A DNA stretch of 64,000 nucleotides from positions 1,426,001 through 1,490,000 of the forward strand of contig NZ_CP089932.1 of assembly GCF_021365465.1 (NCBI RefSeq). Reading direction: 5' to 3'. How positions within the stretch are numbered: position 1 is the stretch's first letter; each line of letters begins with the position of its first letter. The notes beneath the pieces were generated by a model. The model had not been told where the DNA came from. It worked only from the letters and a program-made list of their open reading frames with translations, and did not search any database. This DNA comes from Erwinia tracheiphila (GTDB taxonomy: Bacteria; Pseudomonadota; Gammaproteobacteria; Enterobacterales; Enterobacteriaceae). The position numbers and the translations under genes are program-made. Below, in pieces: positions 18,377 to 28,950 of this stretch.

Positions 18377-19960
18377 TTATTTTAGTGCCAGCAATTGTTG
18401 CGTATAGGGTTGTTCTGGCGCGATAAAAATGTGTTCACACTCTCCTTGCTCAACCACTTCTCCCTGTCTTAATACCACCATCTGATGGCACAGTGAACGA
18501 ATTACCTGCAAATCGTGGCTGATAAAAATATAAGCAAGGCTGTGATCCTGCTGCAGCTTTTTGAGCAAAGTAAGAATCTGCTTTTGCACCGAGCGATCAA
18601 GAGAAGAGGTCGGTTCATCCAGAATAATCAATTTGGGCTTGAGAATAACTGCCCTTGCAATAGCTATGCGCTGTCGTTGCCCACCCGAGAAGGCGGTGGG
18701 ATAACGATGCCGCGTCTCTGGATCCAGACCGACTTCCCGCATAACCGCAATGACGCTTTCTTCACGCTGTGCGAGGGACAGTTCTGGATGATGCACCAGT
18801 AAACCCTCCGCAATAATCTGCGCTACCGTTAGTCGGGGATTCATCGATGAATTTGGATCCTGAAATACCACCTGTATCTGACGTCGAATTGGTAACATTT
18901 TTCGTCGATCAAACAGATGCAGAGGCTGTTCATCGAACCAGATCTCACCTTGTGACGCAATTAACCGTAACAGAGCCAGCCCGGTCGTGCTTTTGCCTGA
19001 ACCGGACTCGCCTACCAGTCCCAGTGTTTCGCCTGACCGAAGCGTGAAACTGAGCGATTTTAATGCGTGGTAAGGTTCATCTGTCCGCCGCATCAGGCTG
19101 CGTTTGACCGGGAGGTACACCGTGAGTGCCTGAACGCGCAGTAAAGGCCGCGCGAGCGTATCGCACGGGGCGGGCAGGCCATCAGGCTCTGCATCCAGCA
19201 GTGCGCGGGTATAAGGGTGGGAGGGGGCGCTGAACAGCTGCTGCCAGCTGTTACTTTCCACATTCTGACCGTTTTGCATCACGGCGACATTATCTGCCAG
19301 CTGGCGGACGATGTTCAGATTATGGGTGATAAAAAGCAGACCCATATTTAATTCCTGTTTAAGCTCTTTCAGCAAAACCAGAATCTGCGCCTGCACCGTG
19401 ACATCCAGCGCTGTAGTGGGTTCATCAGCAATCAAAAGTGCTGGCTGGGTCAACAATGCCATCGCAATCATTACCCGCTGCCGTTCGCCGCCCGATAGCT
19501 GATGAGGAAAAGCATTGAGCCGCTTGCTGGCCTGACGTATCCCCACGCGATCAAGACAGTTTAACATTTCTGCACGGGCAGCTTCTTTACGCATTCTACG
19601 GTGCAGGGATAACACTTCGTACAGCTGTTTTTCTATATTGTGCAGTGGGTTAAGAGAAACCATCGGTTCCTGAAAGATCATCGCTATACGATTGCCCCGC
19701 AAAGCACGAAGTGTATTTTCGCTGGCTTTCAGGAGATCGTTGCCTGCAAACATGATTTCGCCCTGCGGATAAATTACCGGTGGCTCCGGCAGCAGGCGCA
19801 TGATCGACAGCGCGGTGACGCTTTTACCCGAACCAGATTCACCCACCAGTGCCAGGGTTTCTCCGGCAGCAACAGACAGTGAAAGATTGTCCACTACCTG
19901 ACGGCTTGCAGCGCCCTCGCGAAAAGCGATGCTTAAGTTTTTTATGGTTAGCAGAGACAT
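18377..19960 (-). CDS. yejF: Microcin C/peptide ABC transporter, fused ATPase subunit YejF
   Basis: 527 residues with two complete ABC ATPase domains. Each has a Walker A (GESGSGKS twice), a signature (LSGGERQRV and FSGGQRQRI) and a Walker B (LLIADEPT and LIILDEPT). The ATG at 19960 overlaps the yejE stop as ATGA, so it is preferred over a TTG three bases upstream. It energises the YejABEF importer of peptides, the entry route of microcin C in E. coli. It is the last gene of the operon. Confidence 0.96.
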   Translation of the reverse strand: MSLLTIKNLSIAFREGAASRQVVDNLSLSVAAGETLALVGESGSGKSVTALSIMRLLPEPPVIYPQGEIMFAGNDLLKASENTLRALRGNRIAMIFQEPMVSLNPLHNIEKQLYEVLSLHRRMRKEAARAEMLNCLDRVGIRQASKRLNAFPHQLSGGERQRVMIAMALLTQPALLIADEPTTALDVTVQAQILVLLKELKQELNMGLLFITHNLNIVRQLADNVAVMQNGQNVESNSWQQLFSAPSHPYTRALLDAEPDGLPAPCDTLARPLLRVQALTVYLPVKRSLMRRTDEPYHALKSLSFTLRSGETLGLVGESGSGKSTTGLALLRLIASQGEIWFDEQPLHLFDRRKMLPIRRQIQVVFQDPNSSMNPRLTVAQIIAEGLLVHHPELSLAQREESVIAVMREVGLDPETRHRYPTAFSGGQRQRIAIARAVILKPKLIILDEPTSSLDRSVQKQILTLLKKLQQDHSLAYIFISHDLQVIRSLCHQMVVLRQGEVVEQGECEHIFIAPEQPYTQQLLALK

Positions 19961-20976
19961 CAATATACCTTACTGGGATCGAAGGCGTCGCGCACCGCTT
20001 CACCAATAAAAATTAACAGAGAGAGGACGATTGCTAACGTCAGGAAAGCGGTGATCCCAAGCCAGGGTGCCTGTAAATTATTTTTTCCTTGTAACAGTAA
20101 TTCACCCAGTGAAGGTGAACCCAGCGGCAGACCAAAACCGAGGAAATCGAGTGACGTCAACGTAGTAATAGAACCGCAAAGAATAAAGGGAAGGTAGGTC
20201 AGTGTGGCCACCATGGCATTGGGAAGCATGTGCCGCAGCATAATCTTGCCGTCACTCACCCCCAGGGCCTGGGCTGCGCGGATGTAGTCAAAATTACGCG
20301 CGCGCAAAAATTCGGCCCTGACCACGCCAACCAGTTGCATCCAGCCGAACAGCACGGTAATCGCCAGAAGCCACCAAAACCCAGGTTGAATAACGCTTGA
20401 AAGCAGGATGATCAAAAACAGTGTTGGCATCCCGGACCAGACTTCGATCAGCCTCTGGCCCCATAAATCCAGACGTCCGCCGTAATAGCCCTGACAGGCT
20501 CCCACGACCACGCCAATCGCGCTGGAAATCAGCGTAAGCATCAGTCCAAACAGCAGTGAGATACGTGTGCCGTAAAGTAACCTGGCCAGCACGTCACCGC
20601 CGTTAGCATCGGTGCCTAACCAGTTATGAACGGAAGGCGCAGAAGGAAAGGGGACGGTGGAAGTAAAGTTAATCGTGCCGTCGCCGAAACGAACCGGTGC
20701 CCAAATGGCCCATCCTTGTTGCTCAATACGTGATTTCAACCATGGATCCTGATAATCGGCCGCGCTGGTCAGCGGACCACCGAAATCGGATTCGCTGTAA
20801 TTAATAAGCAACGGGAATCGGATCTGGCCCTGATAGCTGACCAGCAGGGGTTTATCGTTTGCCAGTAACTCGGCACCAAGACAAAGCACAAATATCACGG
20901 CAAAAATCCACAGTGACCAGTAGCCACGGCGATTGTGACAGAATCTCGCCCAGCGGGCCTGGTTAACAGGGTTCAT
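19960..20976 (-). CDS. yejE: Peptide ABC transporter permease YejE
   Basis: 338 residues with an N-terminal membrane anchor and a large periplasmic insert, then five further membrane helices with the permease EAA motif region ([20 protein letters not shown]). It overlaps the yejB stop and the yejF start by four bases each, so the operon is translationally coupled. It forms the channel with YejB. Confidence 0.96.
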   Translation of the reverse strand: MNPVNQARWARFCHNRRGYWSLWIFAVIFVLCLGAELLANDKPLLVSYQGQIRFPLLINYSESDFGGPLTSAADYQDPWLKSRIEQQGWAIWAPVRFGDGTINFTSTVPFPSAPSVHNWLGTDANGGDVLARLLYGTRISLLFGLMLTLISSAIGVVVGACQGYYGGRLDLWGQRLIEVWSGMPTLFLIILLSSVIQPGFWWLLAITVLFGWMQLVGVVRAEFLRARNFDYIRAAQALGVSDGKIMLRHMLPNAMVATLTYLPFILCGSITTLTSLDFLGFGLPLGSPSLGELLLQGKNNLQAPWLGITAFLTLAIVLSLLIFIGEAVRDAFDPSKVY

Positions 20977-22067
20977 GAGCGTGCCTCAAAATCAATGCGC
21001 GGGTCGACCAGCGTATACGTAATATCACTCACGATATTCAGTAACAGGCCAATCAGGGTGAAGATATAAAGCGTGCCGAACATAACGGGATAATCGCGTT
21101 GAATGGTGGCATCGTAACCCAACAGGCCAAGGCCATTGAGTGAAAACATTACTTCAATCAGTAATGAACCGGTAAAAAACATGCTGATAAAGGTGGCGGG
21201 AAATCCTGCGATAACCAGCAGCATAGCGTTACGAAATACGTGCCGATAAAGTATTTTATCTTCGCTCAACCCTTTCGCTCGTGCGGTTACCACGTACTGT
21301 TTGCGAATTTCATCCAGAAACGAGTTTTTAGTCAGCATGGTTAATGTCGCAAAACCGCCAATCACTGTGGCAGTGACTGGTAAGGCGATATGCCAAAGGT
21401 AGTCGGTAATCTTGCCGTACCACGGCAGGCTGTCAAACTGCGAGGAAACCAGCCCGCGAAGCGGAAACCAGTCCAGGTAACTGCCGCCCGCAAATAGCAC
21501 AATCAGGAGTGTTGCAAAAAGGAATGATGGAATGGCGTAACCGACAATAATGATGGTGCTGCTCCAGATATCAAAAGCACTACCGTTGCGTACGGCCTTT
21601 TTGATCCCCAGCGGAATGGACACCAAATAAATAATCAGCGTGCTCCACAGGCCAAGCGTTACGGAAACCGGCAGGCTGCTTTTGATTAATTCAATGACGG
21701 AACTGCTGCGAAACAGGCTGTCACCGAAATCGAAGCGCAGATAATTCCACAGCATACTGAAATATCGCTGGTAAAGCGGCTTATCAAAGCCATAGCGTTT
21801 GGTAATTTCAGCCACTACCTCCGGATCCAGACCTCGGGAGCCGCGATACTGGTTGTCGCCCGGATTCAGGTTTGACGTATGCCGATTTTGTCCCTGCAAC
21901 GCGTCGGCAGCGCCGGGCATCCCGCTGATTTGCCCGAATTCTATATTAGCCAGAGCCTGATCCACCGGGCCACCGGGCGCGATTTGCACAATAAAAAAGT
22001 TAATAGTAATGATCGCCCACAGCGTGGGAATAATCAGTAACAGTCTGCGTAGCAGGTAATTGCCCAA
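20973..22067 (-). CDS. yejB: Peptide ABC transporter permease YejB
   Basis: 364 residues, the same as E. coli. It starts [24 protein letters not shown], a membrane anchor typical of oligopeptide permeases. The cytoplasmic EAA loop reads [23 protein letters not shown]. It lies 11 bases downstream of yejA. Confidence 0.96.
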   Translation of the reverse strand: MGNYLLRRLLLIIPTLWAIITINFFIVQIAPGGPVDQALANIEFGQISGMPGAADALQGQNRHTSNLNPGDNQYRGSRGLDPEVVAEITKRYGFDKPLYQRYFSMLWNYLRFDFGDSLFRSSSVIELIKSSLPVSVTLGLWSTLIIYLVSIPLGIKKAVRNGSAFDIWSSTIIIVGYAIPSFLFATLLIVLFAGGSYLDWFPLRGLVSSQFDSLPWYGKITDYLWHIALPVTATVIGGFATLTMLTKNSFLDEIRKQYVVTARAKGLSEDKILYRHVFRNAMLLVIAGFPATFISMFFTGSLLIEVMFSLNGLGLLGYDATIQRDYPVMFGTLYIFTLIGLLLNIVSDITYTLVDPRIDFEARS

Positions 22068-22078
22068 GCTCTGCTCCT

Positions 22079-23887
22079 TTATTGACGTTGGGTCGACAAC
22101 TGGGCGGCTTTATTGGCATCATACCACCAGCTATCAAAACCGACTGACCAGGTTGGACGTATCTCCGGCATGGAAAACTTATTCCACCAAGCGTAACGAT
22201 CGCTTGCGTTATACCACATTGGGATCATGTAGTAATCCCACAGCAACACCCTGTCAAGCGAGCGTCCCAGCGGAAGCAACGCAGCTTTATCTCCCTGATG
22301 TTGGTTGATCTGATCCACCAGATTGTCGATAACCGGATTAGAAACATGCGGGAGGTTATAGCTCGAATTAATATAGGGTGTTGCCCAGTAAATTTGCAGA
22401 CCACTGTCTGGAAAAGGCATGGCCGGATAGGGTGACATCAGCATATCGAAATCACTTTTGCGCATCCGGGCAAGATACTGTGAGCTGTCAACCTGACGAA
22501 TAGTTAACTGAATGCCGATCCTTGCCAGATTATGCTGGAACGGCAATATCCACTGATCGTTGCCGCCACTGCGGGTAAGCAGTTCGAAACGGAAGGGGAT
22601 GCCATTTTTTATATTAACCAGACGCTGATTTTTTATCTGCCAGCCGGCCTGCTGCAATAAATCCAGTGCTTTGAGCAAGTTATTGCGATCGTATCCGCTG
22701 CCGTCAGTATGTGAGGGTTGATAGATTTTTGAAAAAACGTCATCCGGTATCTTGCCTTTGAAGGGAGTCAGAATTTCCAGCTCTTTTGCATCTGGATAAT
22801 GGCGGGCAGCATAGTCAGTGTTCTGGAAATAGCTGCTGGTGCGGTTATAGGCTCCGTAAAATAAGGCTTTGTTCATCCACTCGAAATCAAAAACCAGCGA
22901 AATGGCCTCACGAACTCTTCTGTCGCTGAACAGCGGTTTAGGGACGTTAAATGCCAGCCAGTTAGTCACAGTGGCTATCTTATTCGGCTGCTCACTCTTG
23001 ATAATTTGCTGTTTTTTAAAATTTTTCCCCTGATACTGTGTGACCCATTTTTTTGCAGAGCCTTCAGCACGAAAATCAAATGCGCCCGCTTTAAACGCTT
23101 CAAAGGCCACATTATCATCAAGATAATAGTCATAACGGATGGTATCGAAATTGTGCAGTCCCTTATTCACCGGCAGGTCTGCAGCCCAGTAATCCTTAAC
23201 TCTGGAATAGGTAACAGACTGACCTGGTTTATAGCGGGTGATTTGGTAGGGGCCGCTGGCAAGAGGCGGTACGGCAAGGGGTTCACTCAGTTTGTGATCC
23301 TTCCAGAATTTCTCAGGAAAGACAGGTAGACTGAGCAATGAAAGCATTTTATTGCGGTCGCGGCCCGGCAGCTCAAAACGTACCGTCAGTCTGGAGATAG
23401 CTCTTGCGGTTACGCCTTTAAAAACCACCCGGAATTGTGGCACACCCTCTGTCATAAATTTGTTAAAAGTGAACGCGGCGTCTTCAGCAGTCATTGGCGT
23501 ACCGTCCTGAAAACGTGCTTGCGGTTTTAGCGTTATTTCCACCCAGCGGAAACTATCAGGATAACGTGCAACTTCAGCAATTAACGGATAATAACTCCCT
23601 GCCTCATCGTCAGGCGAGACAAATAACGTGTCATAAAGAGTGTCGGAGCCCACGGCAGGATTGCCGCGCAAGGCGAAACGATTGAAGTTATCGTAGGTGC
23701 CAATAGCAGAGAGGACAACATTTCCGCCTTTGGGCGCTGACGGGTTCACATACTCATAATGAGTGAAATCAGTGGCATACCTGGGCTCGCCTAGCTGGGC
23801 AAAAGCATAACTTTCATTGATTTTTTCAGCCAGTGCTGAATATGAGGCAAAAATGAAAATTATCAGGGCACACCAGCGAAAAATCAT
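22079..23887 (-). CDS. yejA: Periplasmic peptide-binding protein YejA
   Basis: 603 residues from the ATG at 23887, which gives a clean signal peptide ([20 protein letters not shown]); a longer frame reaches 23926 but puts 13 polar residues before it. The remainder is an SBP family 5 solute-binding protein ([14 protein letters not shown] and similar segments). It captures peptides for the YejBEF permease. In E. coli the gene upstream is pdeN, as here once the IS5-family remnant is removed. Confidence 0.95.
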   Translation of the reverse strand: MIFRWCALIIFIFASYSALAEKINESYAFAQLGEPRYATDFTHYEYVNPSAPKGGNVVLSAIGTYDNFNRFALRGNPAVGSDTLYDTLFVSPDDEAGSYYPLIAEVARYPDSFRWVEITLKPQARFQDGTPMTAEDAAFTFNKFMTEGVPQFRVVFKGVTARAISRLTVRFELPGRDRNKMLSLLSLPVFPEKFWKDHKLSEPLAVPPLASGPYQITRYKPGQSVTYSRVKDYWAADLPVNKGLHNFDTIRYDYYLDDNVAFEAFKAGAFDFRAEGSAKKWVTQYQGKNFKKQQIIKSEQPNKIATVTNWLAFNVPKPLFSDRRVREAISLVFDFEWMNKALFYGAYNRTSSYFQNTDYAARHYPDAKELEILTPFKGKIPDDVFSKIYQPSHTDGSGYDRNNLLKALDLLQQAGWQIKNQRLVNIKNGIPFRFELLTRSGGNDQWILPFQHNLARIGIQLTIRQVDSSQYLARMRKSDFDMLMSPYPAMPFPDSGLQIYWATPYINSSYNLPHVSNPVIDNLVDQINQHQGDKAALLPLGRSLDRVLLWDYYMIPMWYNASDRYAWWNKFSMPEIRPTWSVGFDSWWYDANKAAQLSTQRQ

Positions 23888-24055
23888 TATGTTATTCAAC
23901 TCCGAAAGCGAAACCTCATGCCGCACCTGAAGGCAGCATCATGTCTGAAAGGCGGCATCCGCACAGGATAAGATCCTATCAGCAGTCGTATGGCAGTGAC
24001 AATGTGTAAAATCAATTGTTTGTGTCTGCTGCTTTCATTGACTGAGAAATAACTT

Positions 24056-24905
24056 AGCGCCTGTCTCAACAGAACTTTATTCCAGACAATAAGACCACAG
24101 GAAAAACGCAAAAGGCCCCCGTCATTCTCAGACGTCTTTTCCCGTCGGGTCAGGACCTGGCGAAACCGGTTCATCCGGCTGTGCGTCCTCCCGACGACCC
24201 GGTGACTGGCCCTGAAGTTCGTGGTTTACTGGCATCTCATTCCTCTTTACGGGGCGGGATATAAGGCTCGTCACGACGGCTCAACCGGTCTGTTTTGCCC
24301 GGGCGCTTCGTCGCCTTTGTCCGGGCAGAGTACGGTTTTTTGCCCCGGGGCCCCGTCTGAAGAGCACCGGGTGTGTCCGCCACCAGTTTGATGTCATGCC
24401 TGTTTGCTGCTGCGACCCGTGACAGAGGAAGCCCCCCGGCATCTGTCATCAGTGCGCTTTACGCCCTGTTTCCCTCAGTCCGTGGGGTTGCGTCCTGTTT
24501 TTTGTCCCTGACAGCGGTGATGTTGTCATACCGCCATCCATGAGCAGTCCGTGCCGTCCGGGTGTTCACAGGCCAGTGATCCGTTCTGCCAGAAACGCCC
24601 GAAGACACCTGCGTCTCTCCGTTCCCGGAAGCGCCGGGGCGCAGAAGCTGATGAATCTATCCCTGTGGCATTGAGTGCATTCCACTGACAGGCTGTGCTG
24701 GGGACGAAGAAAATGGCGTTCATTGCGACCCGATTATCAACACGTTTTCGGCGCGTACCCGGAAGATGGCGGGTTTTGTGTTACGGGATAAGCGGAGCGA
24801 TTTTGTCCCGGAGTTCATCGCTGATTTGCCCTTTACCGCCTGCCATGCTTTGCCCTCAGATATGACCGGGATGCATTATACGATGATGCCTTTTAGGACA
24901 GCGTC
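24056..24905 (-). mobile_element. IS5-family (IS427-like) element, decayed
   Basis: The minus strand carries broken pieces of an IS5-type transposase: an N-terminal part with TACQWNAL and a C-terminal part with LTDAGGLPLSRVAAANRHDIKL-like sequence, in different frames with stops between. The outer ends GCGCCTGTCTCAACAG (about 24058) and, inverted, GACGCTGTCCTAAAAG (about 24900) look like the terminal repeats. It separates yejA from pdeN and supplies the new stop codon of the pdeN remnant. Confidence 0.75.
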
Positions 24906-25915
24906 TTAGGCTGGCCCTGCTGCATATATTCGAGTAATTGTGAAATGGTGCAGGGCGGCTGAAAAAATATCCCTGGAGATGGGAAACACCGCGGCGAATT
25001 AACCACGAGGATTGTTCGCTGGTTTCCACCCCTCTGCCACCGTAAACACCCCCAGCTTACCTGCCAGACTAAGAATTGCCTCCAGGACAGGTGAGTTCAG
25101 GATACTGTTTCTGACATGCTCGATAAATCCGCGATCGACTTTAAGATATTCAAAACTGAATTTATCAAGGCAAATCAGTGCACTATGTCCTATTCTAAAA
25201 TCATCCACGGCAATGCAGATGCCCTGATTATGAATCCAGTTAAATACCTTTTGTGTACTGTTTTCATAGAGAGCGGTTCGCTCGGTAATTTCAAAGGGAT
25301 AGTTGAAGTGATTCTGCGGTATTGCTTCAAACCAGGCAGAAACATCATCATAAAAACAATTATCAGCAAGATGATTCGGAGGAATATTCAGGCTCAGTCC
25401 CGTGTCTTGTGGTAGGGCAACACGAAGTGTACTGCTGTCACGGGATACCAGTTCAAACAGATGGCGGGTAAGGGGAGCAATCGTATCTGTTATTTCTGCA
25501 TAGCTGATGAATCTGTCGGGCGAAATAGTACCGATTTCATGATGAGTCCAGCGTAGCAGTGTTTCGATGCACGAAATTTTGCCGTTAATGGTTGCGATAA
25601 CTGGCTGGAACACAAAGTAAAAACCTCTGCATTGAATGCCCTGGAGAATTTCCCTGTCTGGCTGCATTCGCCGTGATACCAGTGTAAAAAAAGCCAAACC
25701 GATGAGTAAGGCAGCAGCAAGACTGCACAACACCAAAATCGTTAAATCGCCAGCCATAATCGGTTTGCCATAAAGCAGCAATACGAGCGGTAAACCAGAA
25801 ATCGTAAAAGTCCCGACCAATGGACTGTCTGCCAATGAAAGCGAATTTTCAGCTGAGGGGAGGCTATCGCTTAACACGCCGGCTGGATTAGTAGAGACTA
25901 TTTTTGCCGATTCTG
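24893..25915 (-). pseudogene. pdeN: pdeN-like c-di-GMP phosphodiesterase, truncated and frameshifted
   Basis: The minus strand encodes the C-terminal part of a CSS-EAL protein. A membrane helix (AGDLTILVLCSLAAALLIGLAFF) is followed by an EAL domain with QPVI, ETLLRW (the EAL position), NIPPNHL and DDF. The N-terminus, with the periplasmic CSS domain, is cut by the IS1 element at 25916. In the terminal VAEGVET motif one G is missing, so the frame shifts to GWKPANNPRG and stops at 24999. The old frame continues as VETSEQSSWLIRRGVSHLQGYFF and is itself disturbed before the IS5-family end at 24893. In E. coli pdeN (rtn) precedes yejA, as here. Confidence 0.85.
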
Positions 25916-25968
25916 GGTCGTGACGCAGACTTGCTGATCACGTATGCTTTGCGCTTTGGATGTAACAT

Positions 25969-26244
25969 ATGGCTAAAGTTGATGTCGTCTGCCCTCAGTG
26001 CAATGAAACTCATGCTGTACGATGTAACGGACATTCAGCATCCGGTGCCCAACGTTACATCTGCAAGCATTGTTCAAAGACCTTTCAGCTCAACTTTAGC
26101 TACTCCGGTGCCAAACCAGACACACACCAGACCATTGTTAATATGGCCATGAATGGTTACGGATGTCGCGATACCGCACGGGTTCTCGGTATCAGCCTCA
26201 ATACGGTTCTGCGGCACGTAAAAAAATTTCGCCAAAGCAGGTAG
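25969..26244 (+). CDS. insA: InsA of IS1 copy A
   Basis: 91 residues with the zinc-ribbon CPQC...CKHC and a helix-turn-helix ([11 protein letters not shown]). In IS1, InsA is a DNA-binding repressor, and a -1 frameshift at an A-run near its end yields the InsAB' transposase. The A7 run is present (CACGTAAAAAAATTTC), but insB is interrupted downstream, so only InsA can be made here. Confidence 0.88.
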   Translation: MAKVDVVCPQCNETHAVRCNGHSASGAQRYICKHCSKTFQLNFSYSGAKPDTHQTIVNMAMNGYGCRDTARVLGISLNTVLRHVKKFRQSR

Positions 26245-26493
26245 CTGAGAATATCGACCCCGAAACGGAGGTTGTTATCTGCTGTGAAGCCAGTGAACAA
26301 TGGTCTTACGTGCGGTGTAGAAGCAATCCCCGGTGGTTGTTCATGGTTAGGAAACTGAATCATCGTTTTAAAAATTTCCTGACCATGAGCAGCAGTGTCT
26401 GTAATGCAGTAATGATGTGCCATCGGGAACGTTATGGTCATAAAATGGCATTTGCGGCGCGTTTTTAACCTGAAAGCTGTTTTTCAGACGCAC

Positions 26494-27708
26494 TTATCCC
26501 GCAGTCTGTGCCAGAAGCCATCGTTTCCGGTCGATGTTATGCAGTCTTTCTGCCACCAACTCCGACGCGTGCCTCCCGGCCTGCGCACTGCTGAAGCGCA
26601 GTCGGTTGCCGCACAGAATGCATTTGTACGGATCCGTGCGCAGAAATTCTTTCATCAGCGCGGCGAAGCCGGGCTTCTCCGGTTTTTTCCGCGCTTCCAT
26701 CTCCAGGGCTTCATACACCTTCGGCAGCAGGCTACCCCGTTTACGGTTTGATAAAAAACCGTAATAACGCACCATCTTAAAATGCTTCGCCGGGATATGG
26801 CTGATATAACGTCCGATCATATCTTCCTGCGTCAGCGTCTGCTGCCGGTACTGCTGCGTACGGTGGTCGTAATAGTGGTGCACCACCGCGCCGCCGCTGT
26901 AGTGCCTCAGCTTCGCCGCCGACACGGGGGGCCGTTTCAGGTACCGGCCCAGATATTTGACGCTCCGCCAGGCCCCCCGGGTCTTCTTCGCGAAGTGGAC
27001 CTTCCAGCGGCGCCCGTACTGCGCCTGCAGATAGCGCAGCCACTGTTTTTTGTCGTGGATATGCCCCAGCCCCGGCAGCCTGCCGGGGTTAATCAGGTCA
27101 TAGCTGTGGCGCAGCAGCCGGATGACGGCTCCGCGCCAGATTTCCTCCACGGCATGCTTTTTAAAGAAGAGGTCGCGCCATACGCCGTGTTTAATATCAA
27201 GCCCGCCGCGGGTGACGGAGAGATGAATGTGGGGATGCTGGTTGAGCTGGCGACCGTAGGTGTGCAGGGCGCAGAAGATACCGACTTCCACACCCTGTTT
27301 TCTGGCCCAGCGGAGCATGGCGCGGGTGGCTGCGCGGAACAGGGCATTGAGCAGAGGCCAGTTATTGTTGAAAAAGGGCCACAGCAGATGGGGCATGGTG
27401 AAGGTGATATGCTGCCAGTCGCAGTCGGGCAGAATTTGCTGTTGCTCTGTAATCCACTGCTCCGTGGCCTTATGTCCGCAGGAGCTGCAGCCTTTTGATT
27501 TACAGGTCTGGCAGAAGAAGCGGGTGTGGGTGCAGTCCGGGGAGGCGCAGCAGTATCGCTTCACCCCCATGGCAGCAGTGCCGCAGGCGAGCATGCGCTC
27601 GACGCAGAGTACGGTCCAGGGGCTGAGGGTGTCCCCGTGTTTATCCATATACCGGTTCCAGGCGTCATCAGTGGTGAACAGCAGTTTTGCCGGGCGCGGG
27701 ATATACAT
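26494..27708 (-). CDS. IS91-family rolling-circle transposase
   Basis: 404 residues. An N-terminal zinc-binding region (CGTAAMG, CCASPDCTH, CQTCKSKGCSSCG) is followed by the HUH motif in NQHPHIHLSVTRGG. The helical segment YLGRYLKRPP carries the two candidate catalytic tyrosines. A second Cys pair lies near the C-terminus (CILCGNRL). The protein looks intact. IS91 elements move by a rolling-circle mechanism and can carry adjacent DNA. The start overlaps the accessory gene's stop region by a few bases. Confidence 0.92.
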   Translation of the reverse strand: MYIPRPAKLLFTTDDAWNRYMDKHGDTLSPWTVLCVERMLACGTAAMGVKRYCCASPDCTHTRFFCQTCKSKGCSSCGHKATEQWITEQQQILPDCDWQHITFTMPHLLWPFFNNNWPLLNALFRAATRAMLRWARKQGVEVGIFCALHTYGRQLNQHPHIHLSVTRGGLDIKHGVWRDLFFKKHAVEEIWRGAVIRLLRHSYDLINPGRLPGLGHIHDKKQWLRYLQAQYGRRWKVHFAKKTRGAWRSVKYLGRYLKRPPVSAAKLRHYSGGAVVHHYYDHRTQQYRQQTLTQEDMIGRYISHIPAKHFKMVRYYGFLSNRKRGSLLPKVYEALEMEARKKPEKPGFAALMKEFLRTDPYKCILCGNRLRFSSAQAGRHASELVAERLHNIDRKRWLLAQTAG

Positions 27709-27716
27709 GCGGCGGA

Positions 27717-28135
27717 TTATCGCTCTGCAGTGGCACCGGTATTATAGTGCCAGTCGTCACAGTCATCGGCCCAGTTGTCGGTGTGTTTATCCCAGGGAGC
27801 GAAGGTCACCGGCAGCATGCCGGATTCTGTGGCGATAATAAACACATCGGCTGGCATGGACTCAAGGACGACATCGCCGTCGGGTGAGTCAGGCGGCTCA
27901 AAGCCGCGGATGATGCAGACGAGAGGCGGGTCGAAGTGTGTATCGAGGAAAAACTGTGGCCCCAGGTGGACACAGTGACGAATGGCATCCTGCGGAGTGT
28001 CGTAAAAAACTCGTCGGGGTCGTCATAATCGCTCCGGGGCGGAATGGACACCAGAAAACGCTTAGGATATCCGGGTATAGCGCGTCGGGACGAGGGCGTG
28101 GGTTTACGCTTTCTGGGGGCTTTGCTACGGGCCAT
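27717..28135 (-). pseudogene. IS91-family accessory protein, frameshifted
   Basis: The ATG at 28135 starts MARSKAPRKRKPTPSS and runs in that frame to about DDPDEFF. The homologous continuation (YDTPQDAIRHCVHLGPQFF, through IIATESG and DDWHYNTGATAER) lies in the -1 frame and ends at 27717, just before the transposase start. The switch is at a run of six T (GAGTTTTTTACG on the minus strand, near 28008). It may be a mutation or a slippage site. Confidence 0.6.
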
Positions 28136-28248
28136 GTGAATGATTTCCTGAGAAATTAACATACCGCAGAGTATAAAGCTGTGAGCCGGTCATGAACACC
28201 CTCGGAACGGCAGAGCCGTGACGCTCGCCCTGTAAGGGCGCTATGTTC

Positions 28249-28587
28249 TATGCTTATGACCGTATCCGCAAACATGCTCTGGCCCATGTCTTCGGCCCGA
28301 GAAATGCCCCGACCCTGCAACGATTGCTGGCCCTGTTAAGCAAATTTAACATTGCCTTTTATATGACAGATGCCTGGCCGGTTTATAAAGTTCTGTTAAG
28401 TGCAACAGGCCACGTGGTGAGCAAGAAATATACCCAACGGACAGAACGGCATAATCTTAATCTTCGCACACATATCAAACGACTGACCCGCAGAACAATT
28501 TGCTTTTCGAAGTCAGAGGAAATGCACGATAAGATCATCGGTTGGTATCTTACTCTTCATCATTATCAATAAATCTGCGTCACGACC
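28249..28587 (+). pseudogene. insB: insB 3' part of IS1 copy A
   Basis: The downstream half of InsB ([19 protein letters not shown] to the natural C-terminus at 28572) resumes immediately after the IS91-family element. The upstream half is at 26163-26342. Joined, they restore the full catalytic domain. As it stands the copy cannot make transposase. Confidence 0.85.
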
Positions 28588-28593
28588 TATTTT

Positions 28594-28950
28594 TTACGAC
28601 TTGCTATAGGTTTTTGTTACTTTATTATGGGCATCAGTTATAAACTCGAACCGATACTTTTCACCGCTTAGTACATAAATCAACTCATAATTCGTACTAT
28701 TTTTAAGAATCAAAGGCATGCAGGTATCAGGATATTTTTTCGCGATATTATCTTCTGTTAAAATAGGTACCGCATAACTATTTTCAGATGAACTTAAAGA
28801 ATAATATTCCAGAATATCGCTGGGGGCCGATGCTATACAAACCCGGTTTTCATTTACGGTTGCGCTGCCCTTCTTATGAAATGAAAGTCTGTCGCCAGTG
28901 CACCCCGTTAGTGCAAAAAAGAAAATACATAACAGCCAATGTTTAATCAT
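28594..28950 (-). CDS. Periplasmic lipoprotein, likely immunity protein
   Basis: 118 residues with a lipoprotein signal (MIKHWLLCIFFFALTGC; Cys 17 is the lipidation site). The mature part begins TGDRLSFHKKG and has two further Cys (CIASAP, TCMPL). The sequence resembles the family annotated as putative T6SS immunity periplasmic lipoproteins. It overlaps the upstream metallopeptidase-like gene by ATGA, the usual effector-immunity coupling. It ends just before the IS1 element. Confidence 0.65.
   Translation of the reverse strand: MIKHWLLCIFFFALTGCTGDRLSFHKKGSATVNENRVCIASAPSDILEYYSLSSSENSYAVPILTEDNIAKKYPDTCMPLILKNSTNYELIYVLSGEKYRFEFITDAHNKVTKTYSKS

Larger units (their letters stand above)
26343..28248 (-). 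mobile_element. IS91-family element nested in IS1
   Basis: The interrupted IS1 reads ...GGTTGTTC | TATGCTTATG... Both junctions carry GTTC (26339-26342 and 28245-28248). This is the tetranucleotide target (GTTC/GAAC) of IS91-type rolling-circle elements, which make no target duplication. The element has a Y2-type HUH transposase gene and a small accessory frame on the minus strand. The 3' end (26343-26490) holds inverted sequences, likely the origin side of the element. Confidence 0.85.
25916..28587 (+). mobile_element. IS1-family element, copy A, interrupted by IS91-family element
   Basis: The ends GGTCGTGACGCAGA (25916) and TCTGCGTCACGACC (28587) are the inverted repeats shared by five IS1-type copies in the window. 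The IS1 sequence is split at 26342/28249 by a 1.9-kb IS91-family element inside insB. The flanks (GATTCT left, TATTTTTT right) show no target duplication, and the gene cut on the left (pdeN) does not continue on the right, so a rearrangement took place at this copy. Confidence 0.9.

Noticed and set aside
26782..27498. A 238-residue open frame antisense to the IS91-family transposase
   Set aside because: It is a shadow of a G+C-rich gene on the other strand; the transposase has the HUH motif and zinc-binding Cys, while this frame has no known pattern.
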